Positions 16,697 through 25,344 are shown, numbered from the stretch's first letter. The stretch: DNA of 62,221 bases from Metaruminococcus_A gallistercoris (GCA_904394975.1 CAJFNQ010000007.1:1-62221), one strand, 5' to 3'. A program made the numbers and translations. The notes: a model not told the origin generated them from the letters alone.

Positions 16697-18933
16697 ATGA
16701 AACAGGTCAGCTCCATTGACTGGAAAGCGTTTTTGTCCCGTCAGGATCTGGTGTGGGATGAGCTCCCTACTGCATGGGATAAAGGCATTTTTCTGGGAAA
16801 TGGTATGATGGGAGCCCTGATTTTCCGGGATGAAACAGAGTCAGCTTTACGGCTGGAGCTCTGCCGCAGTGATATTACCGACCGGCGGGATCCGCACATC
16901 ATGCCTGTCAGCTTTGCTCGGTCGAGATTGAAGATCGGTTATTTCTGCCTTAGGACCAACCGCCCGGTAACCGGCGGAACCATGCACCTGGACCTTTACC
17001 ACGCACGCGGAGAAGGAAGGTTGTTCACCGAAACCGGCGAACTGCGGTTTTGGTGTACGGTCCCGCGGGGAGAAGACGTCATCTGTTTTCATTGGGAGAA
17101 CAGCGGGGATGTGAAAGCGGACTTGGAATCTACCCCACACCCTGCAGTCAGTCCTCGGCAGGAGTGGGGAATCTCTCACAAGGAACCAGAGCGAATCTGG
17201 AAGGATTATCCGCCAAACCCGGCGCCGGAACAGTCTGAAGAAGAAAGCGGGGCCCGTCTCTGCACCCAGCGGCTGCTCAACGGGGACTCTTACGTTACCG
17301 CATGGAAAACAGCGAAGGATGAGTGCGTCATCTCAATCGCCAACAGTTTTTCCGGCGGCGATTCCCACAAACAGGCGCTTCGTTCTCTTTCCCGTTTTGA
17401 GCATGAGAGGGATGGACTTCTGCAGGAGCATGAAGCGTGGTGGGAACGGTTTTACCAGACCAGCTTTGTCAGTTTGCCTGACCCGCAGTTTGAGAATTTT
17501 TACTGGATTCAACTGTACAAATTCGCCAGTGCTTCCCGCGAGGGCGGCGAGGTGATTGACGATCAGGGCCCATGGCTGTGGGATACGCTTGGCCCTACAG
17601 CACCTGGAACCTCAACGTGCAGCTTACCTACTGGCTCTGCTGCGGCTCCGGGCATGCCGAACTTGGTATGCCGCTTGTGCGGGAGCTGTGCGATCATCTG
17701 GAACAGCTCATCCAGGCGGTGCCGGAGCCCTACCGGGAGGATTCCGCCGCCATCGGCACCGCGGCGGCGCCCGGCTGTATCAGCGAGGTCGCAGACCCCG
17801 CGGCTTGCGGCGGTCATTCCGAAGTTGCCAATCTTGTTTGGGCACTGCACAACTGCTGGCTTGTCTACCGGCACAGCATGGATGAAACCATCCCCCGTCA
17901 AATTTACCCTGTTTTACTGCGCGCCGTCACCTTTTTAAGCCACTTTATGGCGCCGGATGTTTCCGGCGTGTATCATCTTGCCCCTACCGCTTCGCCGGAG
18001 TATCCCAACGGCGTGCCGGAGGACTGCAACTACACCCTTTCGCTCTTTCGCTGGGGTGTGGGCACCTTGCGGGAGATTGAACGCCTTTTGGGGGAAAAGA
18101 GTGCTCAAACAGAAAAACTCGCGCGGATGGAAGAGCATCTCTGCGATTATCCGGGTGACACGGAGCAGGGTTTTTACATTGGAAAAGACCTGCCGTATGC
18201 CCAGTCTCACCGGCATTACTCTCATCTGCTGATGATTTATCCGCTGAAACTGCTGGATTTGTCTCGTCCGGAGGAACGGCAGATAGCGGAGCGTTCGCTT
18301 GCTCACTGGCAGAGCATGCCAGAGTGCCTGCGGGGTTATTCCTGCACCGGTGCGGCGTCTATTTCCGCCCTGCTTGGAAAAGGAAACGACGCGCTTCGGT
18401 ACCTCACCGGCCTTTGGACGGATTTTCTCCGCCCGAATACCTTGTACAAAGAGTCCGGGCCGGTCATTGAAACGCCTTTTTCAGCGGCGCAGTCAATCCT
18501 TGATATGCTGCTGCAAAGCGAACCAGGTACGGTACGGGTATTTCCCGCCGTGCCCGACCTGTGGCGGGACTGCTGTTTTGACCGTTTGATGGCGGATGGG
18601 AGGGTGGAGGTCACCGCCGTCCGCCGGGATGGGAAAACGGTGTTTGTACGGTTGTGCTCCTCTCTGGCGCAGACGGTCACACTTCATGCGGATACACTTG
18701 GTGAGGATGCCGTCATCAGCTGTGAGGAAGGGTCGTCCGTTTCACCGCTTTCCGGCGGTGGATTTTCTGTTTCGCTTGCTCCGGACCGGGCGATGGTTCT
18801 GCGCTGTGCGGACTGTCCGCCGGTCCCGGTAATGCCGTGCAGTTATCCGCAGGGGAATGAGGGCAACTGTTACGGGATCAATCCGGCCGCCCGCCGCATC
18901 CTGAACTTTGACCGGACCGATTTTGAGCTGTGA
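16697..18933 (+). pseudogene. GH95-like glycoside hydrolase, single frameshift
   Basis: Two overlapping reading frames together encode about 745 residues of a GH95-like (alpha-L-fucosidase/galactosidase-type) (alpha/alpha)6-barrel enzyme. Frame one runs from the ATG at 16697 (behind GGGAGG) with WDKGIFLGNGMMGALIF and ELCRSDITDRR. Frame two resumes at about 17590 with WPYSTWNLNVQLTYW, then SHRHYSHLLMIYPLKLLDLS, ESGPVIETPFSAAQSILDMLLQ and a C-terminal beta domain. The frames join at GATACGCTTGGCCC (about 17580-17593): one inserted base would restore DQGPWLWDT-PWPYSTWNL-like continuity, so a one-base deletion is the simplest reading. No signal peptide. Either a recent pseudogene or a sequencing error. 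Confidence 0.85.
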
Positions 18934-18946
18934 TATGATATTCGTT

Positions 18947-18984
18947 AAACCCCGCCGCAGATGTTTTTTCTGCGGCGGGTTTTT
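18947..18984 (+). terminator. intrinsic terminator after GH95-like gene
   Basis: CCCGCCGCAG/CTGCGGCGGG stem, 9-base loop, T5. Confidence 0.9.
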
Positions 18985-19060
18985 GTTTGATGGAAAACCG
19001 TACCATCCGGCGGTAGGGTTGCTGATTAAAATAAAGCCGCCGCGTATAAAGACAGGCATA

Positions 19061-19094
19061 TTTACCAATAGTACCAGAGTAAACTATTGGTAAA
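19061..19094 (+). repeat. perfect 12-bp inverted repeat before yaaL-bofA
   Basis: TTTACCAATAGT and ACTATTGGTAAA, separated by 10 bases. The right arm abuts the AAAGAGGTG ribosome site of the next gene. No U-run follows, so it is not a terminator. It may be an operator or an RNA stem controlling translation. Confidence 0.7.
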
Positions 19095-19107
19095 GAGGTG
19101 ACAGCAC

Positions 19108-19377
19108 ATGGAAGGAGTCGTTTGGCAGGCAGTTCATTTTATCAAAACGGCGGCGAAAGGCAATGTAATGGATGAAAAAGAAGAACGTTCCCGAAAACTG
19201 CTGGAAGAAATGAAGGACGTTCGTCTGCGGCTGGACAGCGCGTACTGCGCGTTTGAATACGCCGAAGACGATCGGATGATTGAATCGGCAATTCTGGAAA
19301 TCGGTTCGCTGGAAAGCCGGTATGGGTATCTCATCCGGAAGGCACGCGAGCAGGGAGTGCTCCACGGACTTCGCTGA
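19108..19377 (+). CDS. DUF2508 family protein (YaaL-like)
   Basis: An 89-residue all-helical protein matching the DUF2508/YaaL pattern: an N-terminal charged helix (MDEKEERSRKLLEEMKDVRLRLDSAYCAFEY) and the C-terminal MIESAILEIGSLESRYGYLIRKARE block that defines the family. The function of YaaL is unknown. In B. subtilis yaaL directly precedes bofA, and the same pair occurs here, which supports both assignments. AGAGGTG lies 7 bases before the ATG, right after the inverted repeat at 19061-19094. Confidence 0.8.
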   Translation: MEGVVWQAVHFIKTAAKGNVMDEKEERSRKLLEEMKDVRLRLDSAYCAFEYAEDDRMIESAILEIGSLESRYGYLIRKAREQGVLHGLR

Positions 19378-19397
19378 GAGAAAGGAATGTGACAGCT

Positions 19398-19643
19398 TTG
19401 GAAATGAGTTCGATTTTGTTGACAGGATATCTGCTGTTCTGCGGGGTCTGCGTGCTCATCATCTGCAAACGGTGCAGGCACCCGCTTCGCACCGGCCTGA
19501 TGAGCGCGGCAGGAGGGCTCATCGCGCTGGGAGGCGTTTCGCTGTGCGGCGTTGCGGTGCCGGTGAATTTGTACACGCTGGCGGCGTCCGCCGTGCTGGG
19601 GGTGCCCGGTGTTGCTGGATTGTGGGCGCTCACGCTGGTTTGA
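19398..19643 (+). CDS. bofA: BofA-like pro-sigma-K processing inhibitor
   Basis: An 81-residue membrane protein with two hydrophobic segments. The C-terminal pattern GGLIALGGVSLCGVAVPVNL followed by TLAASAVLGVPGVAGLWAL is the BofA signature (compare the family motif with N-L near PLN and LGxPGV). BofA inhibits the SpoIVFB protease that activates sigma-K in the mother cell, so its presence points to an endospore former. The start is uncertain: TTG at 19398 is 11 bases after AGAAAGGA; GTG 19389 is too close and ATG 19404 rather far. It is in one operon with yaaL. Confidence 0.75.
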   Translation: MEMSSILLTGYLLFCGVCVLIICKRCRHPLRTGLMSAAGGLIALGGVSLCGVAVPVNLYTLAASAVLGVPGVAGLWALTLV

Positions 19644-19646
19644 ACA

Positions 19647-19675
19647 TTGAAGCCTGCGGGCAGAAATGGTATAAT
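19647..19675 (+). promoter_or_regulatory. promoter of GNAT acetyltransferase gene
   Basis: TTGAAG, 17-base spacer, TATAAT, starting just after the bofA stop codon. Confidence 0.65.
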
Positions 19676-19750
19676 GGCAAAGAAAGCCGGAGTACCGTTT
19701 CTGCCTTTTCTTTTTGGCGGATGGTTCCGGAAGCAGGCAGGAGGAACAGG

Positions 19751-20200
19751 ATGAATAACCGACCGGAATTTTTATGGCTGACCGCGGATGACCCGCGTGT
19801 GGAACAATGTTATGCGCTGCGCAAAGCTGTTTTTGTTGATGAGCAGGGCTTTGAAAATGAATTTGACGAAATTGACAGCCGCGCTTGGCATCTTTTGGCG
19901 GTGGATGGCGATGCCGTGCTCGCAGCAGCGCGGGTGTTTTTTGAGGATGAGCCCGCGAAAAGCCGTAAGGAATACCACATCGGCCGAATCTGCGTTGCGC
20001 GGTCTGAGCGGGGCAAAGGACTGGGCCGGGAACTGCTTTGCGAAGCGGAACGGTTCTGCCGGGAACAGGGGGGCCGGTACCTTGCGCTGGGAGCCCAGTG
20101 CCGGGCGGCTTCGTTTTACGAAAAATGCGGGTATGAGGTTTGCGGTGATGAGTATCTGGATGAATACTGCCCTCATGTACCCATGCGGAAAGATTTATAA
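19751..20200 (+). CDS. GNAT family N-acetyltransferase (ElaA/YjcF-like)
   Basis: A 149-residue acetyl-CoA-dependent acetyltransferase. The N-terminal LRKAVFVDEQGF followed by ENEFDEID is the ElaA/YjcF subgroup signature. The acetyl-CoA pyrophosphate loop is in RSERGKGLGRELL, preceded by HIGRICVA (beta-4), and the C-terminal FYEKCGYEVCGDEY is the usual last strand-helix pair. The acceptor is unknown. AGGAGGAACAGG precedes the ATG. It has its own promoter. A longer in-frame extension upstream has no ribosome site and was rejected. Confidence 0.88.
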   Translation: MNNRPEFLWLTADDPRVEQCYALRKAVFVDEQGFENEFDEIDSRAWHLLAVDGDAVLAAARVFFEDEPAKSRKEYHIGRICVARSERGKGLGRELLCEAERFCREQGGRYLALGAQCRAASFYEKCGYEVCGDEYLDEYCPHVPMRKDL

Positions 20201-20299
20201 TTGTATAAATAATCAAAATAAATACAATTGGTATAATAGAATTTCGAATTATCAGCGGCTGTGAAGGGAAAGCCCGGCGCAAAGACCGGTTCGGGCATG

Positions 20300-20325
20300 A
20301 AAAAAACCGGTGCGTACGCACCGGT
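20300..20325 (-). terminator. intrinsic terminator of RNase P RNA gene
   Basis: Perfect palindrome ACCGGTGCG/CGCACCGGT, read on the minus strand with a following T6 run, just beyond the RNase P RNA 3' end. Confidence 0.85.
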
Positions 20326-20341
20326 AAATCGGTTATCATAA

Positions 20342-20687
20342 AACGAGCGGGCCTGTAAGCCGGGTTCTGTCGAGTGTGGCAATCTATCTTGGCACCGCGT
20401 CGCCGCGTGTGCTCGGTGCCGCCCGTTGCACTGGTGACCGCCGGACCAGCGGATTCGTGCGTTCGGCGTTGCATCGGATAGGGTTTACAGGCCGGAACAG
20501 TCTCCTGCGCCGGCGGTGAGCTCTTACCTCGCCTTTCCACCCTTACCGCGGAAAACCGCGGCGGTATATCTCTGTTGCACTTGCCCTGAAGTCGCCTTCG
20601 GCTGCGGTTAGCAGCTATCCTGTCCTGTGATGCCCGGACTTTCCTCACGGGGAAAATTCCCACGCGCTGCCACACAGCCCGCTCGTG
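20342..20687 (-). ncRNA. rnpB: RNase P RNA (class A type)
   Basis: The RNA subunit of RNase P, which cuts the 5' leader from pre-tRNAs. On the minus strand, the 5' end begins CGAGCGGGCTG and the 3' end closes with the matching CCCGCTCG helix P1 (20678-20685 with 20344-20351). Universally conserved elements seen are GAGGAAAGTCCGGGC (CR I, near the 5' end) and ACAGAACCCGGCTTACAG (CR V, near the 3' end); GGACAGGATAGC-like sequence follows the first. The length of about 345 nt is normal. A terminator follows. Exact ends are within a few bases. Confidence 0.95.
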
Positions 20688-20718
20688 TTATGGCGAATGA
20701 TGCTGCCGGCAAAACGGA

Positions 20719-21108
20719 TTAATAATAATTTCCGCCGCCAAACAGATTGCCAAGGTCGTAATAAAAGAAATAGTTGAAATCGGTGGTGTTTACATACCCA
20801 AGCATTCCCATAAATGCCAGAAAAACAACAATGCAGATGACAAGTGATATGGTGTTGAGGATAACGCCTGCCACCGCCATGCCTTTCTGGGAAGAGCGAA
20901 GCGAGACAAGCCCGAAAATAAATCCAAGAATGCAAAGAAAGACCGAAATAAACGTCAGGCAGATAAAATGCAGAAGCAGCCCGATGATGCCTAAAACCAG
21001 AGAGGCAATTGCAAGGCCGCTGGTTCCGTTATTTTGTGGCTTTTGGGGAGGCATTGGCTGCCATTGAGGCGGCATCGGCCCGGGGGTTTGGTATGGATTT
21101 GAGTTCAT
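20719..21108 (-). CDS. DUF4190-type membrane protein
   Basis: A 129-residue protein with a Pro/Gln/Met-rich cytoplasmic N-terminus (about residues 1-32, MPPQWQPMPPQKPQ) and two to three hydrophobic helices: SGLAIASLVLGIIGLLLHF, VFLCILGFIFGLVSL and GVILNTISLVICIVVFLAF. The ALxSLVLGIxG...GxxxG pattern is that of DUF4190. Function unknown. AAAGGAG lies 7 bases before the ATG at 21108. It is transcribed toward rnpB and divergently from the DUF2752 gene, a common pairing of small membrane proteins in clostridia. Confidence 0.75.
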   Translation of the reverse strand: MNSNPYQTPGPMPPQWQPMPPQKPQNNGTSGLAIASLVLGIIGLLLHFICLTFISVFLCILGFIFGLVSLRSSQKGMAVAGVILNTISLVICIVVFLAFMGMLGYVNTTDFNYFFYYDLGNLFGGGNYY

Positions 21109-21234
21109 GCCAAAACTCCTTTCCAATATGTTACCGGCCATTGCCGGAAAATGAAGACATTTTTTCCTATTATAATAGAAAATCGCCATAATTTCAATGG
21201 GAGAATCCAACGACAAGTTGAAACAGGAGGAATT

Positions 21235-21636
21235 ATGCCAAATCGTGTTTATTTAAGAGTGGCAATGGGAGTGCGGATACTGCTGTGGGCACTCGTATTG
21301 TTTGCCGTGTTGTTTGGTGAAGAACTGCTGCAAAGCAACGTCATGCCCTGTATGTTTGTGACCCATTTTGGGGTGGAATGCCCTTCATGCGGCTCGACCC
21401 GTGCCGTTGTAAGCCTGCTGCATGGCGATTTTGCGTCTGCGGCGGCATATAATCCGGTCGTCGCGTTTGCGCTGGTTCCCATTCTTGCTGTCCTGCTCGT
21501 TTCCGACCTTGTCGTGATTCTTGTGCGCAAGCTCACCGGGCGGCGGATGCTTTCCCCGTTTGAGTACTGTTTTATTGTATTTGGGGGGAAACTGGTTGCG
21601 TTGTCTCCGGTTGGAAAAAAGGAGGCTGCAAAATGA
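21235..21636 (+). CDS. DUF2752 membrane protein
   Basis: A 133-residue membrane protein with the defining DUF2752 signature CPSCGSTRAVVSLLHGDFASAAAYNP (residues about 45-70), two transmembrane segments around it and one N-terminal helix. The paired cysteines suggest metal or redox binding, but no role has been shown for this family as far as I know. CAGGAGGAATT lies before the ATG at 21235. The stop overlaps the next ATG (ATGA), indicating coupling with the 59-residue membrane protein. Confidence 0.8.
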   Translation: MPNRVYLRVAMGVRILLWALVLFAVLFGEELLQSNVMPCMFVTHFGVECPSCGSTRAVVSLLHGDFASAAAYNPVVAFALVPILAVLLVSDLVVILVRKLTGRRMLSPFEYCFIVFGGKLVALSPVGKKEAAK

Positions 21637-21812
21637 ACCCGTTTGGATTATTGGCGGCGGTTTTTGTGTGGCTTGCCTTTTTTGCACTGCTCGCCGCGTT
21701 TTTTACGCGAATGAAGCCATATGCCCATAAAGTCCGCATTGCCTTTTACATATTGGCTCCGGCAGCGCTGTTTTTCTTTGTGCTGTATGGAATTATGCGA
21801 AATTTTGTATAA
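21633..21812 (+). CDS. small two-helix membrane protein
   Basis: A 59-residue protein starting at the ATGA overlap with the DUF2752 gene, behind AAAGGAGGCTGC. It has two hydrophobic segments (LAAVFVWLAFFALLAAFF and IAFYILAPAALFFFVLYGI) joined by a basic loop TRMKPYAHKVR. No family is recognised. The overlap and the good ribosome site make it a likely real gene that acts with its partner in the membrane. Confidence 0.7.
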   Translation: MNPFGLLAAVFVWLAFFALLAAFFTRMKPYAHKVRIAFYILAPAALFFFVLYGIMRNFV

Positions 21813-21966
21813 ATAAAAAATAAAATACATTTTGTATAATAAAAGCGCCTCTCTGTGCGAAAAAATCCGCCGCAATGGAATAACTTTCCCTGCAACAGCG
21901 TATACTCTTTGATAGAAGGACCGCTGCAGTGCGGGAAGGATTGAGAAAAAACAGGGAGGTCTATTC

Positions 21967-23214
21967 ATGTCTGACCGATATAAAATGCCATATTGGCTCG
22001 CCGGCAGTCAGCCGCTTCGGCGGTATCCGTGGCTGGCGGAGGATGAGAACTGTGAATATCTTGTATTGGGAGGCGGAATGACCGGTTCCCTGCTTGCTTA
22101 CCGGCTTGCACAGTCCGGTGCGCGCACCTGCCTGATCACCGAACAGCCGGTGGGATACGGCGGCTGCGCATATGGGACAGGCATTCTGGAATACGACGGG
22201 AATTTTTCCTTTGTCCAGTTGGGCAAGCGGATCGGCCGAGGCGCGGCGTCCCGGTGCTTGCAAAACTATCGGCAGGCGCTTGAGGATGTGGAAGCACTTT
22301 GCGCTGAACTGGGAGAAGAGACTGGCTTTGAGCGCTGTGACCTGCTCAGCTTCGCTGCCGGAAACGGGCATGAGGATTTCTTTCACACCGAATATCTGCT
22401 GCGGCGGCACAATGGTTATTCTGTGGAATATCTGGACAAGACTTCCGCGCGGGAGCGGTACCCATTCCCGGTGGGAGACGGGGTGCTTTCTAAAGGACTT
22501 GCCGCGGTGCTGGACCCTTACCGGTTCTGTCAGGCGCTGGTGAAACAGGCCTGCAAGCAGTATGGGCTTCGTTGCTTTGAACGGACCCGCGCGGTGGATG
22601 TGGATTTGTCTCACGGGAAAGCGACGGTCACGACCGATACCCTTCATAAAGTGGAAGCCGACTGCCTTGTGCTTGCCACCGGTATGGACCAGAACGAGTA
22701 TCTCCACCGGTATATCAGCAAAAAGACCAGCTTTTTGGTGGTCACGAAACCGGTAAAAGGGCTTTCGGGTTATGGGCATGCTACGGTGCTGCGCGGCGAG
22801 GAGGGCAGCGGGTTCCATATCCGCGCTCTTCCGGATGACCGTCTGCTCATCAGCGGAGCGGACAGCCTGCTGGGCGGCGGTGACCATCGGCTGATGAAAC
22901 TGCCCGGTAATGACCGTCTGGAGGAACTGCATGCGGCTAAGCTTTTAAAAATCCTGCAAAACATCTATTACGGCGCGGAAGAACTGGAAGCGGACCATTG
23001 TTCGGTGAGCGTGTACGGCTGTACGGCAGATATGCTTCCGGTCATCGGCCGGCATGAGGAATATGACCATGTGTTCTTCTGCATGGAGAGCGGGCCGGAA
23101 AATCCGCTCACGGCACAGATCGCGGCGCAGCAGCTGCTTTCCGGGGAAGAAGAAGCGCTTTATTCTCCGCACCGGAAGCATCCTTTGCTTCGCAGGACGT
23201 TGTTTGGGGCGTAA
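21967..23214 (+). CDS. FAD-dependent oxidoreductase (D-amino acid oxidase family)
   Basis: A 415-residue flavoprotein of the DAO/glycine-oxidase fold. The dinucleotide-binding motif GGGMTGSLLAYRLA starts at residue 35 after a 30-residue lead that begins MSDRYKMPYWL, a lead typical of the clostridial subgroup. Later landmarks are GGCAYGTGILEYDG, DCLVLATGMDQ and the C-terminal second FAD contact (VFFCMESGPENPLTAQIAA). It oxidises an amino or related donor; the substrate is unknown. GGGAGGTC precedes the ATG by 7 bases. It ends at a terminator shared with the convergent M14 homologue. Confidence 0.85.
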   Translation: MSDRYKMPYWLAGSQPLRRYPWLAEDENCEYLVLGGGMTGSLLAYRLAQSGARTCLITEQPVGYGGCAYGTGILEYDGNFSFVQLGKRIGRGAASRCLQNYRQALEDVEALCAELGEETGFERCDLLSFAAGNGHEDFFHTEYLLRRHNGYSVEYLDKTSARERYPFPVGDGVLSKGLAAVLDPYRFCQALVKQACKQYGLRCFERTRAVDVDLSHGKATVTTDTLHKVEADCLVLATGMDQNEYLHRYISKKTSFLVVTKPVKGLSGYGHATVLRGEEGSGFHIRALPDDRLLISGADSLLGGGDHRLMKLPGNDRLEELHAAKLLKILQNIYYGAEELEADHCSVSVYGCTADMLPVIGRHEEYDHVFFCMESGPENPLTAQIAAQQLLSGEEEALYSPHRKHPLLRRTLFGA

Positions 23215-23244
23215 TGGCTTGACGTCCGGTTCTATCATAAAAAA

Positions 23245-23286
23245 GGCAGCACCCCGCAGGTCAAACGGCCTGCGGGGCGCTTTTTG
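23245..23286. terminator. bidirectional intrinsic terminator
   Basis: CCCCGCAGG/CCTGCGGGG stem, 8-base loop, with A-rich and T-rich flanks. It lies between convergent genes. Confidence 0.85.
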
Positions 23287-23309
23287 TTTGCTTGAATAAA
23301 ACCGGTGAA

Positions 23310-24194
23310 TCAAACCACCATACACAGCAGAAAGGTTTGCATCAAGCGGGTGTACAGCGGTTCCAGGTCGTCGTCCGGGACCGGGGAGGAACAACCCGCG
23401 CAGATGGTGTAACCCTCTTTGCCGCCTGCCTGCGCGAACCAGTCTTTAAAGCTGCCGCGTTCAAATCCATCTTCGGGGGAAAGAAGACGGTAGCCGCAGG
23501 AGTTTGCGATGATCTCCCGGCTGATGCCCGCGGAAGCGGGAGCATACCGCCCAAGGGATACCGCGACCGTTTCACCGGGGGTGCGCAGTTCGATCACCCG
23601 CTTGGGGTGGAACGAGGCGGTGAACCGTACAAGCGCTTTGGTTTCCGCTTCGCTTTCGGGGCGGGTCCCCGGAAAACCGGAAGGGCTCGCGTGCATGGAC
23701 CGGGCGGCATCATAAGGAAAAGCGGCGTTGAAGTTGTGCTTTAAGGAGGTGCCTGCGGCGTTTGCTTCCCACGGCGCCGGATCATTCTGCATGGCATGGG
23801 CGGAAAGGGGCGCCAGCGCTCCGGCAGTTTCCGGGCCTCCGCGGGCGATGTCAAATCCATCCGGGTTTAACAGCGGTAGGATGAGCACCCCGCAATACTC
23901 AAAAAATTTTCGCAGGCTGGCGCTTTGACAGGGGCTGTTTGGATCGTCACGGTTGGTCATATCCCACAAAAACCGAAGCAGCAGGATGGTACTCATCCGG
24001 TCCTGCGCGGAAAGCCCGCCCACGAACAAAACGGGGTTTTTTAATCTTCCAAGGGCAGCCGCATACAGCTTTTGTCCGCAGCTGCTTTTCCCAAACGGGA
24101 CGATCTGCATTTGCGGGCAGGCTGTTTTGCGTTCCTGCAGCAGTGCTTCCAGCGCGGCGCCGCAGTGTTCGGCAGAGAATAAATTTTCAAACAT
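23310..24194 (-). CDS. M14 zinc carboxypeptidase-fold protein, active site lost
   Basis: A 294-residue protein with the M14 scaffold (FVGGL..., LLNPDGF at 109-114, WEANAAGTSL, FPGTRPESEAETKAL). The catalytic positions are all changed. In the usual HxxE, S62 and D65 replace the two first zinc ligands (LSAQDR). The substrate-binding NR pair is replaced by K152-H153. The third zinc His is R204 (ELRTPGE). The catalytic Glu is C265 (YTICAG). It should therefore bind no zinc and cleave nothing by the M14 mechanism; it may be a peptide- or peptidoglycan-binding pseudoenzyme. The frame is open over the whole length, so this is not ordinary decay. No signal peptide. The ribosome site is GGAGG, 10 bases from the ATG. 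Confidence 0.75.
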   Translation of the reverse strand: MFENLFSAEHCGAALEALLQERKTACPQMQIVPFGKSSCGQKLYAAALGRLKNPVLFVGGLSAQDRMSTILLLRFLWDMTNRDDPNSPCQSASLRKFFEYCGVLILPLLNPDGFDIARGGPETAGALAPLSAHAMQNDPAPWEANAAGTSLKHNFNAAFPYDAARSMHASPSGFPGTRPESEAETKALVRFTASFHPKRVIELRTPGETVAVSLGRYAPASAGISREIIANSCGYRLLSPEDGFERGSFKDWFAQAGGKEGYTICAGCSSPVPDDDLEPLYTRLMQTFLLCMVV

Positions 24195-24256
24195 GGCAAG
24201 TGGCTCCTCCGGTAAAAAACTTGTAAAAAGAAATAAATTCTGGCAACAACATTATA

Positions 24257-24285
24257 TTGAACTCCGGGCGCATTTATGTGATAAT
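24257..24285 (+). promoter_or_regulatory. promoter of the Nudix-zapA-U32-dut unit
   Basis: TTGAAC, 17-base spacer, GATAAT, about 60 bases before the Nudix gene. Confidence 0.6.
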
Positions 24286-24347
24286 AAAAGGTAGTATGGA
24301 TGATTGCGGGAACTGGTTCCCGTTTATGATCAGGGAAGGTGAGCAGT

Positions 24348-24884
24348 ATGGAACTCAAAGAAACTCTGCTTGAAAAACAAACCGTTTATAAAGGAAAGAT
24401 CGTCAATCTCAGACGGGACACCGTCCGCTTGCCGGACGGCCGTGAAAGCCTGCGGGAGCTGGTGGAACACCCCGGCGGTGTGGGCGTTCTCCCGTTGGAT
24501 GATGATCAAAACGTTTATATGGTGCGCCAGTTCCGTTACGGAGCCGGCGAAGTTGTGCTGGAGATTCCCGCCGGCAAGCTGGAAGGGGAAGACCCGCTCG
24601 ACTGCGGCAAACGGGAACTGCACGAGGAGATCGGCTTAAAAGCACAGCGCTATACCGATTTGGGCAAGATTTTACCCACACCGGCGTATGACAGCGAGAT
24701 CATTTACGTCTACTTAGCGGAAGGGCTTGAGATGATCGAACAGAAGCTGGACGACGGGGAGTTCCTTGAAGTGGAAAAAATTCCGCTTCAAAAACTGCTG
24801 GAGATGGCGCTTGCCGGCGAACTGCCGGACGCCAAGACCCAGATCGCCGTACTGCGCACAGCAAAACTCAAAGGATTGCTGTGA
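24348..24884 (+). CDS. ADP-ribose pyrophosphatase (Nudix hydrolase)
   Basis: A 178-residue Nudix enzyme that cleaves ADP-ribose to AMP and ribose 5-phosphate. The Nudix box starts at about residue 84: PAGKLEGEDPL, then KRELHEEIGL (RE..EE.G with the metal-binding glutamates). One residue is missing between G and E relative to the common GKxEPGE form. The N-terminal KGKIVNLRRDTVRLPDG and the YMVRQFRYG strand are those of the ADPRase subgroup, and ILPTPAYDSEIIYVYLAEGL follows the box, as expected. GGGAAGGTGAG precedes the ATG; a GTG at 24339 overlaps it. Confidence 0.92.
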   Translation: MELKETLLEKQTVYKGKIVNLRRDTVRLPDGRESLRELVEHPGGVGVLPLDDDQNVYMVRQFRYGAGEVVLEIPAGKLEGEDPLDCGKRELHEEIGLKAQRYTDLGKILPTPAYDSEIIYVYLAEGLEMIEQKLDDGEFLEVEKIPLQKLLEMALAGELPDAKTQIAVLRTAKLKGLL

Positions 24885-24951
24885 CAGGTTTGAAGCGCCT
24901 TTGAAAAAGGGCAGACAATACACAGCGTAACGACAAAGCAGGTGAAGATAA

Positions 24952-25344
24952 ATGATGAATGAAAACAACCGCGTGACCATTACCATATGCGGAAAAGAAT
25001 ATACGTTGCAGACCGATGAATCGCCGGATTATGTCCGTCAGCTTGCCGCCCGGCTCGACCGGCGGATCTCTGACATGATGGAGACGAGCGACATCATCTC
25101 CCTTTCGTCTGCGGCGATCTTAGTCGGCCTTTCGCTGATGGATGATAGTTATAAGACCACTTCCAACATCGACAACATCCGCGGTGAGATCCGCAATTAT
25201 GTGGAGGAAGCGGGCAAGGCGCGCGCGGAGGCGGATGATCTGCGCCGTCAGCTGGAGGAGAAGGACCGGGAGATCGACCTGCTCCAGACCGAACTCGGCT
25301 TGAAACAGCTGCGGCTGGACATTGACGGGAAAGATAAGAAGTAA
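24952..25344 (+). CDS. zapA: cell division protein ZapA
   Basis: A 130-residue FtsZ-ring stabiliser. The N-terminal globular part (VTITICGKEYTLQTDESPDYVRQLAARLDRRI, about 8-40) is the ZapA core, followed by a helix with many Ala/Ser/Ile (DIISLSSAAILVGLSLMDD) and a long charged coiled coil (about 70-125, RAEADDLRRQLEEKDREIDLLQTEL). The protein crosslinks FtsZ protofilaments at mid-cell. The coiled coil is longer than in B. subtilis ZapA (85 residues), as in many clostridia. It is 1 base upstream of the U32 gene, an association common in Firmicutes. Confidence 0.93.
   Translation: MMNENNRVTITICGKEYTLQTDESPDYVRQLAARLDRRISDMMETSDIISLSSAAILVGLSLMDDSYKTTSNIDNIRGEIRNYVEEAGKARAEADDLRRQLEEKDREIDLLQTELGLKQLRLDIDGKDKK

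Noticed and set aside
19134..20675. 513-residue minus-strand frame covering yaaL, bofA, the GNAT gene and part of rnpB
   Set aside because: It runs through four better-supported features; the product is Arg/Ser/Pro-rich and unlike a protein.
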